Shown here: in pieces, positions 34,938-46,203 of the stretch
Layout of the letters: the number at the start of each line of letters is the position of its first letter
Position numbering within the stretch: position 1 is the first letter of the stretch
Assembly: GCA_022225965.2 (NCBI GenBank)
Contig: JAKJXP020000025.1
Location: 124,001 to 188,000, forward strand
From: Diatrype stigma
Lineage: Eukaryota > Ascomycota > Sordariomycetes > Xylariales > Diatrypaceae
Direction: 5' to 3'
Length of the DNA: 64,000 bases
Position numbers and translations under genes: made by a program
Notes under the pieces: generated by a model
What the model saw: only the letters and a program-made list of their open reading frames with translations
Databases searched by the model: none
What the model was told of the DNA's origin: nothing

Positions 34938-37731
34938 ATGACTTCCTTTAAACACCCACTTAGCAGCGGATGGGAATTCCGCCAAGCAGATGATGATTCT
35001 GCAGATGCCTGGATGCCGGTCCGGAAGGTTCCCACTGAGGTGCATCTCGACCTATTGGCGAACAAAAAGATCCCGGACCCCTTCATCGACCTCAACGAGC
35101 TTTCTGTGCGATGGATTGCCGACAAGGGTTGGGTCTATAGAACACGGTTCGCGAAGCCCAACCAAGATGGGGCTGATGAGCCGGCGGTGACAGACCTGGT
35201 TTTTGAAGGACTCGACACGTTCGCTGTCGTCACGCTCAATGGGGCCGAGATCTTGACGTCCGACAACATGTTCGTCTCACATCGAGTCAATGTTTCCGGC
35301 TTGCTACAAGCGGAAAACGTCCTAGAGATCGCCTTTGACTCCGCGAGACTGCGTGGCAATCAACTAGTCGAAGAGCATAGCCATGAGCACACATTCTACG
35401 TCCGACAGACGGAAGTGAGTAGAATGCCGGTCCGGAAAGCCCAGTACCATTGGGGTTGGGACTGGGGTCCCATCCTCACAACAGCCGGACCTTGGCGACC
35501 GGTATATCTGGAGCAGTACACGGTGAGAGTAGCTGATGTCTGGTTCCAAGCGGATGTAAGTCCTGACTTGAAGACGTGTACCGGCCATCTGTTTGCGCAA
35601 ATAGAAGGGGAATTACCAAGTCCTCAAAAGGTCATCCTCTCTCTTACTCTGGAAGGAAAGACGGTCATCGAGAAGACTTGTGGTGTCGATGAAGGTGGCC
35701 TGGCACGAACCGGGTTCAGCATAGTCGATCCACAGCTGTGGTATCCGTATGGCTTTGGATCTCAGACACGCTATGAACTGAAAGCAACAATCGGTTCGCA
35801 TGTTGTCAAGTCTAAACTGATTGGCTTCCGTCGAACCGAGTTGATTCAGGAGAAGGACGATTACGGCAAGTCGTTCTACTTCCGAATCAACGAAATAGAT
35901 GTCTTCTCTGGCGGCTCCTGTTGGATCCCTGCCGATAGCTTCCTGTCGCAGATTTCCGCGCAACGATATCGCGACTGGATGAGGCTGATGGTAGAGGGAA
36001 ACCAGATCATGGTTCGGGTATGGGGAGGTAAGCCCAGTTTTCACTCAGTATATCCTCATGCTGTTACTTCGCCCAGATTATTGATAGTCCCGATATAGGT
36101 GGAATCTACGAGTCCGAATCCATGATCGAGGCTTGCGATGAGTTTGGGATCCTCGTCTGGCACGATTTCCAGTTCGCGTGTGGAAGTTATCCTACATACC
36201 CTTCATACCTCAAGAGCGTCGAGGAGGAGGCAAGACAGGCGGTGAGGCTATTTCGGACTCACCCTTCCTTTCTCATATGGGCAGGCAACAACGAAGACTA
36301 TCAGGTTCAGGAGCGGTATAAGCTCGAATACAACTACGAGGATAAAGATCCTCAGTCGTGGTTAAAGTCGACCTTCCCCGCTCGATACACCTACGAGTAC
36401 TTCTTGCCGAAGATTGTGAAAGAGGAAGATCCATCTGCGATTTATCATCCCAGCAGCCCCTGGGGTGACGGAAGACCCACGTTTGATCCTACCGTAGGGG
36501 ATCTCCATCAATGGAACAGTAGGTATTCTCAAACTTCAAGAGATGATCACGTAGTCACCACTAACGATAATAGTATGGCATGGTGCGATGAACCGATACC
36601 AGGAAGCCAGTCAACTCAGTGGCCGTTTCGTCAGCGAATTTGGAATGGAGGCGTACCCTCACCTCGAGACCCTCCGGAACGTCATCACCAACCCTCAGCA
36701 GCTGCATCCGGGGTCAATGGCCATGGACTTTCGCAATAGGGCTATTGACCACGAGCGCCGCATGATCACTTATGTTGCTGAAAACTATCTTGTCAAATAT
36801 GACCTACCGTCATACACGCATCTCACGCAGGTTGTACAAGCCGACACCATGCACACGGCGTATAAGATATGGAGGAGGGAATGGGGCAAGCCGGGATCCC
36901 GGAAATGCGGAGGCGTCCTCGTGTGGCAGTTTAATGACTGCTGGCCCACTATGAGCTGGGCGGTGGTTGATTATTATTTAGTGAAGAAACCAGCCTACTA
37001 TACTATTGCCAGGGCGTTGAAACCTGTCACCGTTGGGGTTACGACCGACTACCGCGACTGGACCTCGGGCCACGCCGACCCTAGGGGACTGACGACGTTT
37101 GAAAAGTTTGACCTATGGGTTGTGAGCAGCGACGTGCGTCCCGTCGAACTCACTCTCACTGTGCGGGTCATATCCATTCGTACCGGCGAGGACGTGCAGA
37201 CCCTTCTGACGCGCAAGCCTATCACTGCGCAGCCGAATAGCACAACGGAGATCCTCAAAGACTATGCTGTTCCATCTAGTAAGCAGGATATGGGAAAGGC
37301 CGAGCCGCCTTTCGATATTTCACAAGTAGAACCTATCATCATACACGCAGTCATCGAGGCGGACGATCATGTCATCGCTAGCGATACGTGCTGGCCCCAA
37401 CCTCTCAAATACCTCGACTTCTCTGATCGGGGCGTTAAAATCAAGGCATCATCTCCAACACAATTGAGTATCTCGGCTTCGCGCCCTGTCAAGAGCTTCG
37501 TCATCGAAGAGAGACGAGGTGTGAAGATTAGTGATAATGGTTTCGACCGTAGGTGGACTTCCCCTAAATATCCACTACTTCCGTTACTCGAAGCTATCTA
37601 CTAACTCGTGTATCATAGTCATCCCGGGAGAAGAGAAGGTCATAGACGTGACTGGAGCGAGCATCGACACACTAAGATATACCTACATTGGAAGCCCAGA
37701 AAGTTCCGTGCCAATAAGTCTTCCAGCGTGA
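34938..37731 (+). CDS. mndB: Intracellular beta-mannosidase B, GH2
   Basis: Four exons: 34938-36027, 36099-36518, 36574-37548 and 37619-37731, giving 865 aa. No signal peptide is visible, which fits the B-type cytosolic enzyme of about 845 aa rather than the secreted A type. The sugar-binding N-terminal domain includes RKAQYHWGWDWGP, a strong GH2 beta-mannosidase signature. The acid/base Glu is about E429 in WAGNNED, and the nucleophile about E524 in SEFGMEAYP. VLVWQFNDCWPTMSWAVVDY and the C-terminal Ig-like domain follow. It removes terminal beta-1,4-mannose from manno-oligosaccharides. The short last exon (LIPGEEKVIDV) was found by splicing. All frames close. Confidence 0.93.
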
Positions 37732-38167
37732 GGCAACCGGGAACGAAGCATGAAATATTCAATCACACTGGGTTTATCACGTCATGTCCACAATGGCTAG
37801 ATAAGATATATATGTGTGTATCAAGTAAGCATAGCTGCGTACATCGTGTCACTTTTAGTGCGCTACTGTAGGGGGTCATCACTTTAGGTATGGGCTAAGG
37901 GTCAACAAGAATCCTAAGATGATAATAACTACATCTGGGCTCGGTAAGGACGAGGTATTGCTTTTTCAGGAGATCTACATGACCACCCTTTCATCCAGAC
38001 AGATTGGTGGTTCAAGGGAATAGAGTAGATACTGCATTAAGTTGAATATGTACAATGCGTCGCCTGAGCCGAGTGAACCCGTGCATGGACATGATCTTGG
38101 CAGAATGCATCCCCCGTGAGAATCCGGTGAGTCTTATCTAGGTGTCTCTGGATACGGCAGTTTTAAA
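37732..38167. other. Intergenic
   Basis: 3' side of beta-mannosidase and of the small cysteine-pair gene (convergent). No gene seen. Confidence 0.5.
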
Positions 38168-38377
38168 TCAAGAGACCCATTTCCCAAAGACCTTGCGAGT
38201 GATTGTCGAAAAGCTTCGACCTTGCTCTTTGTCCTTAGCTTCTAGCTGTCGCTTTGCGTCCGATCGGCAAAACTGGCAGATGCCATAGACTTCGCGCGTA
38301 TTCGTGTTGACAAACATAGCTAGCTTGAGTCTTCGTCGACAGCACTTGCAGACCTTGAAGTGTTCGTCTTGTGGCAT
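38168..38377 (-). CDS. Small cysteine-pair (zinc-ribbon-like) protein, unknown
   Basis: Single exon of 69 aa beginning MPQDEHFK. Two cysteine pairs (VCKCC near residue 10 and CQFC near residue 35), with conserved-looking basic and aromatic residues between them (RRRLKLAMFV, TREVYGI), could bind one zinc. The tail is Lys/Arg-rich (SDAKRQLEAKDKEQGR). I do not recognise the family. The ATG is preceded by an AAGGAAAA leader. It stands alone with its own promoter space. It may be a real small nuclear protein or a chance frame. Confidence 0.4.
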   Translation of the reverse strand: MPQDEHFKVCKCCRRRLKLAMFVNTNTREVYGICQFCRSDAKRQLEAKDKEQGRSFSTITRKVFGKWVS

Positions 38378-39161
38378 TTTTCCTTGTTGGATAGTGATTC
38401 TCCGTACTGGTGCTGAGTGTGGTGGTGGTGAAGGAGTAGTATGCGGCGAGCATGTGAGAATTGCGTAAAAGAAGGCTCTAATGAAACGTTCCGAGCGTGA
38501 TTATAAGATACATTGCATGACAAAGGAGCTCTTGGCCATGGGTTTATTACAAAGGCGTGCAAGAGAATGCCAAGTCCATTATTTGTAGCTGAAAGGGACA
38601 ATGTAGTCAAGTTGGGGTCTGGGATTGAAAGACACGGACTGCTGATGATCTGATCATCCTATTACCTTTCGGCGACGATAAAGGGCGCTAACTCTTGCCC
38701 CCGAGACACTTCAAAGTCCCTTACATCTTGAGGTTCTAAGTGTTCACACCAGAGTTTTGTCTCCAGGGAAAGCTTCTAGACGAACAATGAACTTGGGAAC
38801 AACCGATAGCAGGATGCTATCAATAAGCTCTTCCCATTGGTTCGACAGGAACAAGTAAGCATTGTAGCTCAAACATAGTCAATCAAAAGCACGTAGTTTG
38901 GGGCCTTGGGACCTGGGTTCATTGTCTCGAGGACAATGGCGACCCGAATTTCTTTTGAGCATGAATTTGTGACAACTGGGCTGTATAGGGTGGACAACAA
39001 GGCAGATTATGAACAAGAACATAGCCCGACTGATCGTCCGACTATATGTAGCCTCCGGTCTGGCCTCCCAGTCAGAAATCTCGTGTAGTGAAGATTGTAC
39101 ATTATCAATCGAGTTCTCAAGGTCAGCGGCTACTCTTGCTCTTTGAAGGTTAACGACGAAA
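38378..39161. other. Divergent promoter region
   Basis: Between the small cysteine-pair gene (-) and the tandem Zn2Cys6-like gene (+). No open frame with features. Confidence 0.5.
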
Positions 39162-40082
39162 ATGGATTTCGCAGGTATGTTCCCCGAACTCAACGCCGAT
39201 CTGACTTGGAACCTAGACTTCGAGCTTCCGACTGGAACCCAGCGTGGCTCGATAACCTGTCATGACTGCTGGTTGCAGGAAAGGGTGTGCGACCTCACCC
39301 CCCTTAACCACAGCACAAACTCCGCAATCGGCTGCGACGAGTGTACCGAGGCAGGATTCATATGCCATATTCCCGTATCCGACACAGCGCTAATTCAGCA
39401 AGGCTTCCGTACCGCCATTGACGGGAAACGGAAGTGTCTGACATGCGCCATGACAGAGCGGGAATGTGTCTTTCCCCTTGGTCAACGTCCAAACCCATGC
39501 CTATCATGCGTACAGGAAGGCCGTGTCAGCTGTCGCATTATACCGCCTCTACCAACGCACGAAACTAATCTCCTACAAGGTCCCGACACTAATTCATGCT
39601 CTATCACGAATGTAATGTCCCTGGAACCATTCAACATGATGCTTCCAACCCAGCAAACAGAATTCCCTCACCTGGAAGCTAATGTCCAGGATTTTGGCGG
39701 TACTGACATGTATCTTGGACAACAGCAGAACGACCATCTATTTGACCCAACACTCGACACCGGCTTGAACCTTGGCACGAGCGGCCCCGAACTCCCGTGG
39801 TTAAATACCGAAGGTGAGTTCTCACGAACCTCAGAGCCGGCCGACCCAACGGGAATTTCGGAGCACTCCGACTATGCGGTCGCCGACACCCCCCACTCAA
39901 TGGACCCTTACACGGAATTCTCGGTGAGTGAGACGGTGAGTAGCCAACAAGAGGTGCAGCAGCAAGATGCGGGATTTCTTGACCAAGACCAGCAAATAGA
40001 CTTATCGGGAAACTACCAGTACTACGGTGCCGAGACAGATCTTGCCATATCGCAAGATATGTTTTCCCCAAATGTCTGGTAG
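39162..40082 (+). CDS. Protein with two tandem Zn2Cys6-like cysteine modules
   Basis: Single exon, 306 aa. Residues about 29-70 read CX2CX6C-X14-CX2CX6C (CHDC...CDEC...C). Residues about 93-127 read CX2CX6C-X10-CX2CX7C (CLTC...CLSC...C). Both match or nearly match the fungal Zn2Cys6 binuclear cluster spacing (CX2CX6CX5-12CX2CX6-8C). They lack the usual basic residues between Cys2 and Cys3 (WLQERV and AMTERE instead of RxRKxK). Canonical activators have one cluster followed by a linker and a dimerisation helix; here the rest is acidic and rich in Gln, Asn and Ser with no fungal-TF middle-homology domain visible. It may be a transcriptional regulator or a protein-interaction module. No intron is needed; the stop follows SPNVW. 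Confidence 0.7.
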   Translation: MDFAGMFPELNADLTWNLDFELPTGTQRGSITCHDCWLQERVCDLTPLNHSTNSAIGCDECTEAGFICHIPVSDTALIQQGFRTAIDGKRKCLTCAMTERECVFPLGQRPNPCLSCVQEGRVSCRIIPPLPTHETNLLQGPDTNSCSITNVMSLEPFNMMLPTQQTEFPHLEANVQDFGGTDMYLGQQQNDHLFDPTLDTGLNLGTSGPELPWLNTEGEFSRTSEPADPTGISEHSDYAVADTPHSMDPYTEFSVSETVSSQQEVQQQDAGFLDQDQQIDLSGNYQYYGAETDLAISQDMFSPNVW

Positions 40083-41046
40083 ATCCAATGGTAGTATTGC
40101 AACGTTTCTTTGGTTACGTAAGTAGTAATTTCTTCCAGTGGCGATGGTTTCGTAGTCGGGAATGCAGATCAATTCAATAGATAACCAAATATATAATGGC
40201 CGGTAACTTTCAGGAAAGTTCGTGTGATCGATTATCATTGTGAGTACTACCTATGCATTTTCTTGTGTTATTTCCCTAGCTCAATAGGGGCTAAATAGGG
40301 GAGCTTGGATTACATAATACAATGATCGGCTTCTAGTGGCTTGGCATACATTTTACATAAAGCTCTTCCGCTCCCTAGAATACCCAGCAGCTGCCCAGGT
40401 AGGGTGGTAAACACCGATTCTTTTCCTTCTATATGACAATATATTTATTTCCCAATCCTATTACGTTGAATCTTTTTATTGAAAAAAAGCGACATGTTGC
40501 TAGTTAAGATGCAGGTGGGATGCCATACCTACTCTGCCGCTATATAGCAGCAGGATATGAGGCAAGTAATAACGAAGGCACAAAACAGCTCGAACGAAAA
40601 GAACTGTCAGCCAACAACTTACCGGTGATACAATGGAAACATCGTAACGCGGAACCTCCAATTCTGACAGCTAATAGGTTAGAATCCGATGAGCTTGGGA
40701 ATTGTCTTAAAATAGCACAGCAATTAATGATTGGTAGTCAGGCACCTCGGTGGCGAAAGGTTATGTTTCTTATGAACTCCCTAGTTGATTGGATGAACTT
40801 GCTGCATGTAAGCCATATAACAGGCATTGGCTACGAAGCTCGGGGGCTGCGAACACCATGGTGTCTTCATCTTACCTAAGACTTGTTTCCCCTATTTCTA
40901 GCCTATGTTACACCGTCGTATGCGGAAGGCATATACCGAGACCAGAACCGTCTTTCCCAAATTATTTAAACCATGGTCATTCATCATATTACATTCCCAT
41001 TGTATAAGCTCACGATGAAACAGTTACTGGGCAAAGGACATGAAAA
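40083..41046. other. Intergenic
   Basis: AT-rich spacer. An open frame at 40520-40879 (119 codons) has no recognised similarity, hydrophobic pattern or splice partner, so I do not call it a gene. Confidence 0.45.
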
Positions 41047-42339
41047 ATGGTCGACCCCCTTAAACTGATTTTGCCCCTTACCCACCAAAGCCAAGACATC
41101 TCGTTCTCCGACTGGATATCCATCCTGACACTCGGCCTCGCACCGCTAATCGCACACATCGTCGCCGGCGTGCCCCAAATATCGTGTCTCGATGGCAGCA
41201 CCCATCATCGTCCCAGATGGCACGACCGCATCTGCCATTACAACCCGACCTCGATCATCTGGCGCTACGCCATGATCGCGGACCGTCGCATCCGTGCTAG
41301 ATCGTGGAATCGCGCCGACGCGGCCGCGGCCAACGCTCTGTTCTGGACGTCGCGGGGCTGGGACGGCTCCGAGGCCATGGTCGTCGCGTCCCTGCCGTTC
41401 TGCGCGCACCAACCCGAGCACGCCAGGGCCGCCCTCATCTCGCGCGAGATGGCCAAGACGGTCATCGTTACGCTGCAGGGGCTCCAGGCGGGCATCCCCA
41501 TCGTGGTCGGCCTGACTACGACGCGCGCGGCTGCTAGCTTCGTGCATTGGGTCGGCATCGATACCGTCTTCTCGCCCTTGGCTGTCCTGGGGCTTCTACG
41601 GCTCTTCTGCGCGTTCTGGTTGACAGATGACTTCTCTTACAGCGCGCCGCAGATGGTCAACAAGCCGCCCGTGATGAGGAAATCCCTCGATAATAGTCTG
41701 ATACTGCCGGTGGATGCGCAACAGCCCTCCGTCGATCCGGATCAGGACAGATATCGCCCTACGAGCTTCTGGGCCAGTAGGATATTTCGTGCGCTGTACC
41801 TCCTGCCCGTACTGGCGATGATCATGACGTGCACTCTATACTTCTGTCCGTGGACGAAGTCTCCCAACGACCTCTACGCGACCACGTTCACGACGACTTC
41901 GTTCTTGCTGGACATAATCTATCTTGGCTTTGCTGCCGCGACGGCCCTTATCTGCGCTTGCTACTTCGCCCGCGGCTACACCACGACCATCATTCCGTGT
42001 ATTTCGTCGCTTTGGTACAAGATGTATACCATAGTCATAATGCTGCTTGCTCTGACTTTGTTAGTCCTGGCTTGCGTTGAGACGAGGAAGACGCCCTGCG
42101 GAAGGTATACCAGCGGGCCTGGCGAGGCAGCAGATCGAGATGCGTGCGTAACTGAGGAATTGGATGTGATTTATGTTGGTCCCAACGAGGCCCAGTTTGG
42201 CCTCGCATCCACTCGTTCGGATGGCCCCGGTGGCAATAAGAGCGATGACTTTTGGGTGTATGATTTTACAGGGACTTGTCTTGGTGCCGCCAATAAGTCA
42301 GCCACGCAGCATATAAGTGTTGTCAGATATAGTAGATAG
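41047..42339 (+). CDS. Fungal multi-pass membrane protein, unknown
   Basis: Single exon, 430 aa. Hydrophobic spans include ISILTLGLAPLIAHIVAGVP near residue 24, TVIVTLQGLQAGIPIVVGL near 138, a VFSPLAVLGLLRLFCAFWL segment, LYLLPVLAMIMTCTLYF, FLLDIIYLGFAAATALICACY and MYTIVIMLLALTLLVLACV. The N-terminal loop carries SRxWNRADAAAANALFW and SEAMVVASLPFC. The C-terminus is hydrophilic. This pattern (first span with GLAPLIAHI, then a large loop) occurs in uncharacterised Pezizomycotina membrane proteins. No transporter signature seen. A cluster of charged residues between the spans probably faces the cytosol. Confidence 0.75.
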   Translation: MVDPLKLILPLTHQSQDISFSDWISILTLGLAPLIAHIVAGVPQISCLDGSTHHRPRWHDRICHYNPTSIIWRYAMIADRRIRARSWNRADAAAANALFWTSRGWDGSEAMVVASLPFCAHQPEHARAALISREMAKTVIVTLQGLQAGIPIVVGLTTTRAAASFVHWVGIDTVFSPLAVLGLLRLFCAFWLTDDFSYSAPQMVNKPPVMRKSLDNSLILPVDAQQPSVDPDQDRYRPTSFWASRIFRALYLLPVLAMIMTCTLYFCPWTKSPNDLYATTFTTTSFLLDIIYLGFAAATALICACYFARGYTTTIIPCISSLWYKMYTIVIMLLALTLLVLACVETRKTPCGRYTSGPGEAADRDACVTEELDVIYVGPNEAQFGLASTRSDGPGGNKSDDFWVYDFTGTCLGAANKSATQHISVVRYSR

Positions 42340-43394
42340 CATGATACTCATGCGGATCGGCTGGTTTAGTGATCTTTTTCTGAAGAGTGATGTTCGGTCT
42401 TACATAGCGGGATTCCGAATGCTCTGGGTAGTACTTCAAAAGCCCTCGTGGCGCACTTGGTGGAACCTTGGCAAGCCATGCTCATTGATACGGACTGAAC
42501 TTTGAAAAGACCTCATCGTCACTCTCATCGTCAAGACTGCTGGTCCCAAAGATACACCACGTGAAGTCGGGCATTGCCTTTCCGTACTAGTCGAAGATGT
42601 TTGACGTTGAAAGGAAGCGCCAATTTGGTAAGTGTTTAGGGAGTGAGTGTTATAGATACGGAGTATCTATTCCAATAGTCCTAGGGAACTGGGCGCCCGT
42701 GTGGCTGAATCGGAGGACCCGATCACGATCGTACGCCAGAGACATGGAGATGAGTTTCTGCATCAAACAGGCGGCGTCGAACGGAGAAGTGGGGGTACTT
42801 ACAATACCCCTCTGATGGTACATCAACCCAGAAATAACTACTGTGTCAGTTACATGTCTACACTTGCATTTTGGGGTCCTGGAATTCCCGGTCATGAGTT
42901 TGACTCTGGCAACATTGGGAAGTCTTATAGCTAGAAGTGCTGCTGATATTGATAAGAAAGCAGAAGCAACGATATGGTCAGCAGCATTAGACGTTTTGTC
43001 GGGACGGTATTCGGAACTAGCTGTGCCTTATTCTTGGCCTACCAGCCGAGTAGTCGTTGTTACACTGGCAAGATGTTAGCTTTATGTTGTAAAACCTAAT
43101 ATCTATATTTGTGTACTACTCCGAAGCCCAGCTGAAGAATGGCCAGGAACTAGGTTTTCCTAATAGCTAACTACTAAGTACTCAAGTATTAAAGGTAGCT
43201 CCTGGTCTCTGTCATGCTGCGTATTGGCAGGGAATAGCGTTCGTTACCATCTGTTCTGCTTCATCTCAGCCATACCGTGACTTCTGGGGTTATCACCCAT
43301 GCAAAATAGCCCCGTAACCTCATTGATACTTGTTCCTCCTTATATCGCTTAAATCTACCAGATCACCAGTTCAGCTCTTAGTAAGCTCACAATC
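42340..43394. other. Intergenic upstream of the Dal5-type permease
   Basis: Promoter space for the permease. I found no perfect ATGRYRYCAT element here, unlike the next two intergenic regions. No gene seen. Confidence 0.45.
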
Positions 43395-45591
43395 ATGACA
43401 TCGAGAGACATTACGCAAAGCGAAGCTTCCGAAACGCAAAGATCCCATGTCGACAGTAATGCTAGAAACGTTGCCGAGAAACCTCTCATGGACTATGGAA
43501 GTGATGCTGTCGAGACTCAGGGGTTCGATGCCCAGGCGACCAAAAGACTCCTCCGAAAGGTCGATTGGACTCTAGTGCCTTTCCTTGCCCTCCTTTACCT
43601 CCTGTCTTTCTTGGACCGAACCAACATCGGGAACGCTCGTCTCGCCGGACTCGAGGAGGACTTGGGTATGGACCCCGCTTCTCTCCAGTACAACATAGCT
43701 CTATCGTGCTTCTTTCCGTGGTACGTCGCCGCCGAAATCCCTTCAAATCTGGCCATCAAGCGGTTCCGACCCTCGGTGTGGATACCTATTATTATGGTAT
43801 CCTGGGGGGTTTGCTGTGTCTGCATGGGAATCGTAAAGAGCTATCCTGGTCTTTTAGCAGCTCGAATGGCTCTAGGTCTGGCCGAGGGGGGTCTATTTCC
43901 TGGAATCGCCTATGTAAGTTGGCCAATTCAGCCCACTCCTTTACCTACCTACGTAGACATCCTGTTTCAACGGCTTCAACCACCCCCGACTTCCTTGTTA
44001 AACGTAATTAATGTTGAAATATACAGTAGTGAGTTCAAACCAGGCTCCACTGGGAGACGGTTCTGCCTTCTAACGTGACTAGCATCACTCTATGGTATAG
44101 GCGGCATGAATGTGGTCTCCGTATGGCTATCTTCTTTTCCGCGGCAACTGCATCTGGCGCCTTTGGTGGCTTACTAGCACGGGGAATCATAGAGATGGAC
44201 GGACTTGGCGGTCATCCAGGATGGGCATGGATCTTCATTCTGGAAGGTATTGCCACGTTAGTTGTAGGTGAGTCCATTGTGTATAAACATCACGTCCCTG
44301 ACCATGATCGAATCATATGGGATCCCTAATGTTGATTTCACCAAGCCATCGTCGCCTTCTTTGCCATGCAGGATTATCCTGCCACTGCAAGATTTCTCAA
44401 CACTGCCGAGAAACAAGAAGTCCAACGTCGCTTGGAGGTGGATCGTTCTGCCCTTGCTGACGAGTTCGATCTGAAGTACTTGTGGCATGCCATTCAGGAC
44501 TGGAAAATTTGGTAAGCCCCTGGCTAGCTTGACCAGAGCCCTACCTCATAGAGAATGATCCTACGGGACATGACCATGTACTAACTCTCCAGGATTCACA
44601 TGTTCATAGCTATTGGCGTATGCACTCCATTGTATAGGTAGCTAGAAAACTTCCTCGAGGTCATGTGTGATTGCTTTGCTTACACAAAAGTTTCTTAGCT
44701 TCTCCCTGTTTCTACCAACTATCGTAGCCAATCTCGGATACACCGCACACACCGCACAGTTGTACGTATATTCTTCTCTAATGTCACCCTATAGGCTGAC
44801 ACGACACCTTATAGAATGACAGTTCCTCCTTATGTCGTCGCTTGTCTCTTTTGCATCGGCGCAGGCTTTCTAGCTGATAGGTGGCGTCAACGTGGTATCT
44901 TCATGATCTTCTTCAATCTAGTAGGCATTATTGGCTTCGTCATGCAAATCGCCACTACGAACAATGCCATCAAATATGCTGGCACTTTCTTCGCCGCTAG
45001 TGGTGTGAGTGCTGCCGCCTCGCCCAAGATATGGCAATAAACAACGATGGTTCTGACTTACTCCCTGAAGATTTATCCGAATGTACCTCAGGGGGTTGCG
45101 TGGGATGGGAATAACATCGGAGGCTCAACGAAGCGTGGTGTTGGTATCGCTATGCATGTTGGGTTCGGGAACCTCGGTGGTGCTATCGCTGGGTAAGATC
45201 GTTATGTCTCCGTTCGGCTTATCACGGCCGGCTGTAGGCAGCCCCTTTTCGTGATTACAATCTTTCGCGTTTTCGACTAAGATACAGATTGGCTAAAATC
45301 GCATCCTACAGGTTTCTCTATCGGACAAAGGACAGACCACAATACTACCCAGGGCACGGAACCTTGATTGCCTTCATGTGTAAGCTCTCTATGATCGCTT
45401 GGTTTTAGTTGGCTTATATTTCATTTTTAGCTATGTCTTTAGTCCTATCTACAGTAATGACACTGTATCTCCGCCGTGAGAATGCCCGCAGAGACCGCGA
45501 ATACAAGCCTCCAGGTGAATATACTACGGAGGAGAAGTGGCTGGAGCGTGAGAAGGGCGACTTTGCAACTTTCTTCCGCTATACTATTTAA
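43395..45591 (+). CDS. MFS permease, allantoate/nicotinate (Dal5/Tna1/Seo1) family, frame mismatch at first splice
   Basis: Nine exons: 43395-43913, 44083-44267, 44346-44511, 44593-44637, 44699-44761, 44815-45004, 45071-45192, 45312-45379 and 45431-45591, for about 506 codons. Typical motifs: KVDWTLVPFLALLYLLSFLDRTN, NIGNARLAGLEEDL, WYRRHECGLRMA, QLMTVPPYVVACL, NNIGGSTKRGVGIAMHVGFGN and YLRRENARRDR. These place it in the anion:cation symporter (Dal5-like) group of the MFS, which includes the yeast sulfonate-linked Seo1. Exons 2-9 join exactly. The exon 1 donor (TAT|GTAAGT) and exon 2 acceptor (CTAAC branch point, ACTAG|C) leave one base too many: dropping one T from TAT would restore AY-ITLWY. 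It may be a 1-nt insertion, a sequencing error or unusual splicing. It lies directly upstream of a TauD dioxygenase in the same direction. Confidence 0.75.
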
Positions 45592-46203
45592 GAATACTGG
45601 GTTTCATCATAAGCCATAGACTTATGTTAAAGCTTAGATAGACCAGAGACTAGGGGATTGCCGGAAAATGGATCACCAGTACGCTGCTTGCTGGATGTTG
45701 TGACCAAGCCACAATATTAGATCTTGCTTTTGTTCGACTTTCAACTCATTCCCGCCATAAGGGGATATTATTCGTTACGTCCCCTGAGTTGAAGTCCTTG
45801 TTCGTACTGTAACCCCTTTTCTTCTGGCTAAAGCGACTAGATAGCATATCGAGTGACTCGATGGATGATGTAAGCCATTCACTTGCCCAAGTAGCTATGA
45901 ACCACACAATAGATATCTACCTTGAGATGTGGAGACGCGGCGTTTCCTCAGGTGTTAGGGGTGGTTGCTATGTAAAGGGGCTAACAGCAGTCTCCATCCC
46001 CTGCCCGATTGCACTTCCGGCGAATGATCCGATGACGCCATCCCCCGCCCCGATGGCACATCAGTCGCACCGTTAGTTACCCCACCTCCTTATACATATA
46101 TACATAAAAGCGTGCCGCGTGTCTACATGGTGTACGGATGAAGAGCGCTCATCGGCATGGTTGATAGGATATGAGACTTTGTCACTGAAGCTGCTTTGTC
46201 ATC
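45592..46203. other. Promoter of the TauD/TfdA dioxygenase
   Basis: 612 bp between the permease stop and the dioxygenase start. It contains a perfect CYS3-type element (46032-46041) and, nearby, ATGGCACAT, which has the same half-sites but spacing one base short. Confidence 0.55.
46032..46041. promoter_or_regulatory. Candidate CYS3/Met4-type sulfur-control element
   Basis: ATGACGCCAT is a perfect match to ATGRYRYCAT, the palindromic consensus bound by the Neurospora bZIP regulator CYS3. It lies 162 bp upstream of the dioxygenase ATG. By chance one would expect about one such match per 65 kb. Binding is inferred. Confidence 0.5.

Noticed and set aside
40520..40879. 119-codon + strand frame
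   Set aside because: AT-rich spacer context, no motif, no splice partner.
46047..46060. ATGGCACAT as a second CYS3 site near TauD
   Set aside because: The half-sites are separated by three rather than four bases, so it does not fit ATGRYRYCAT.
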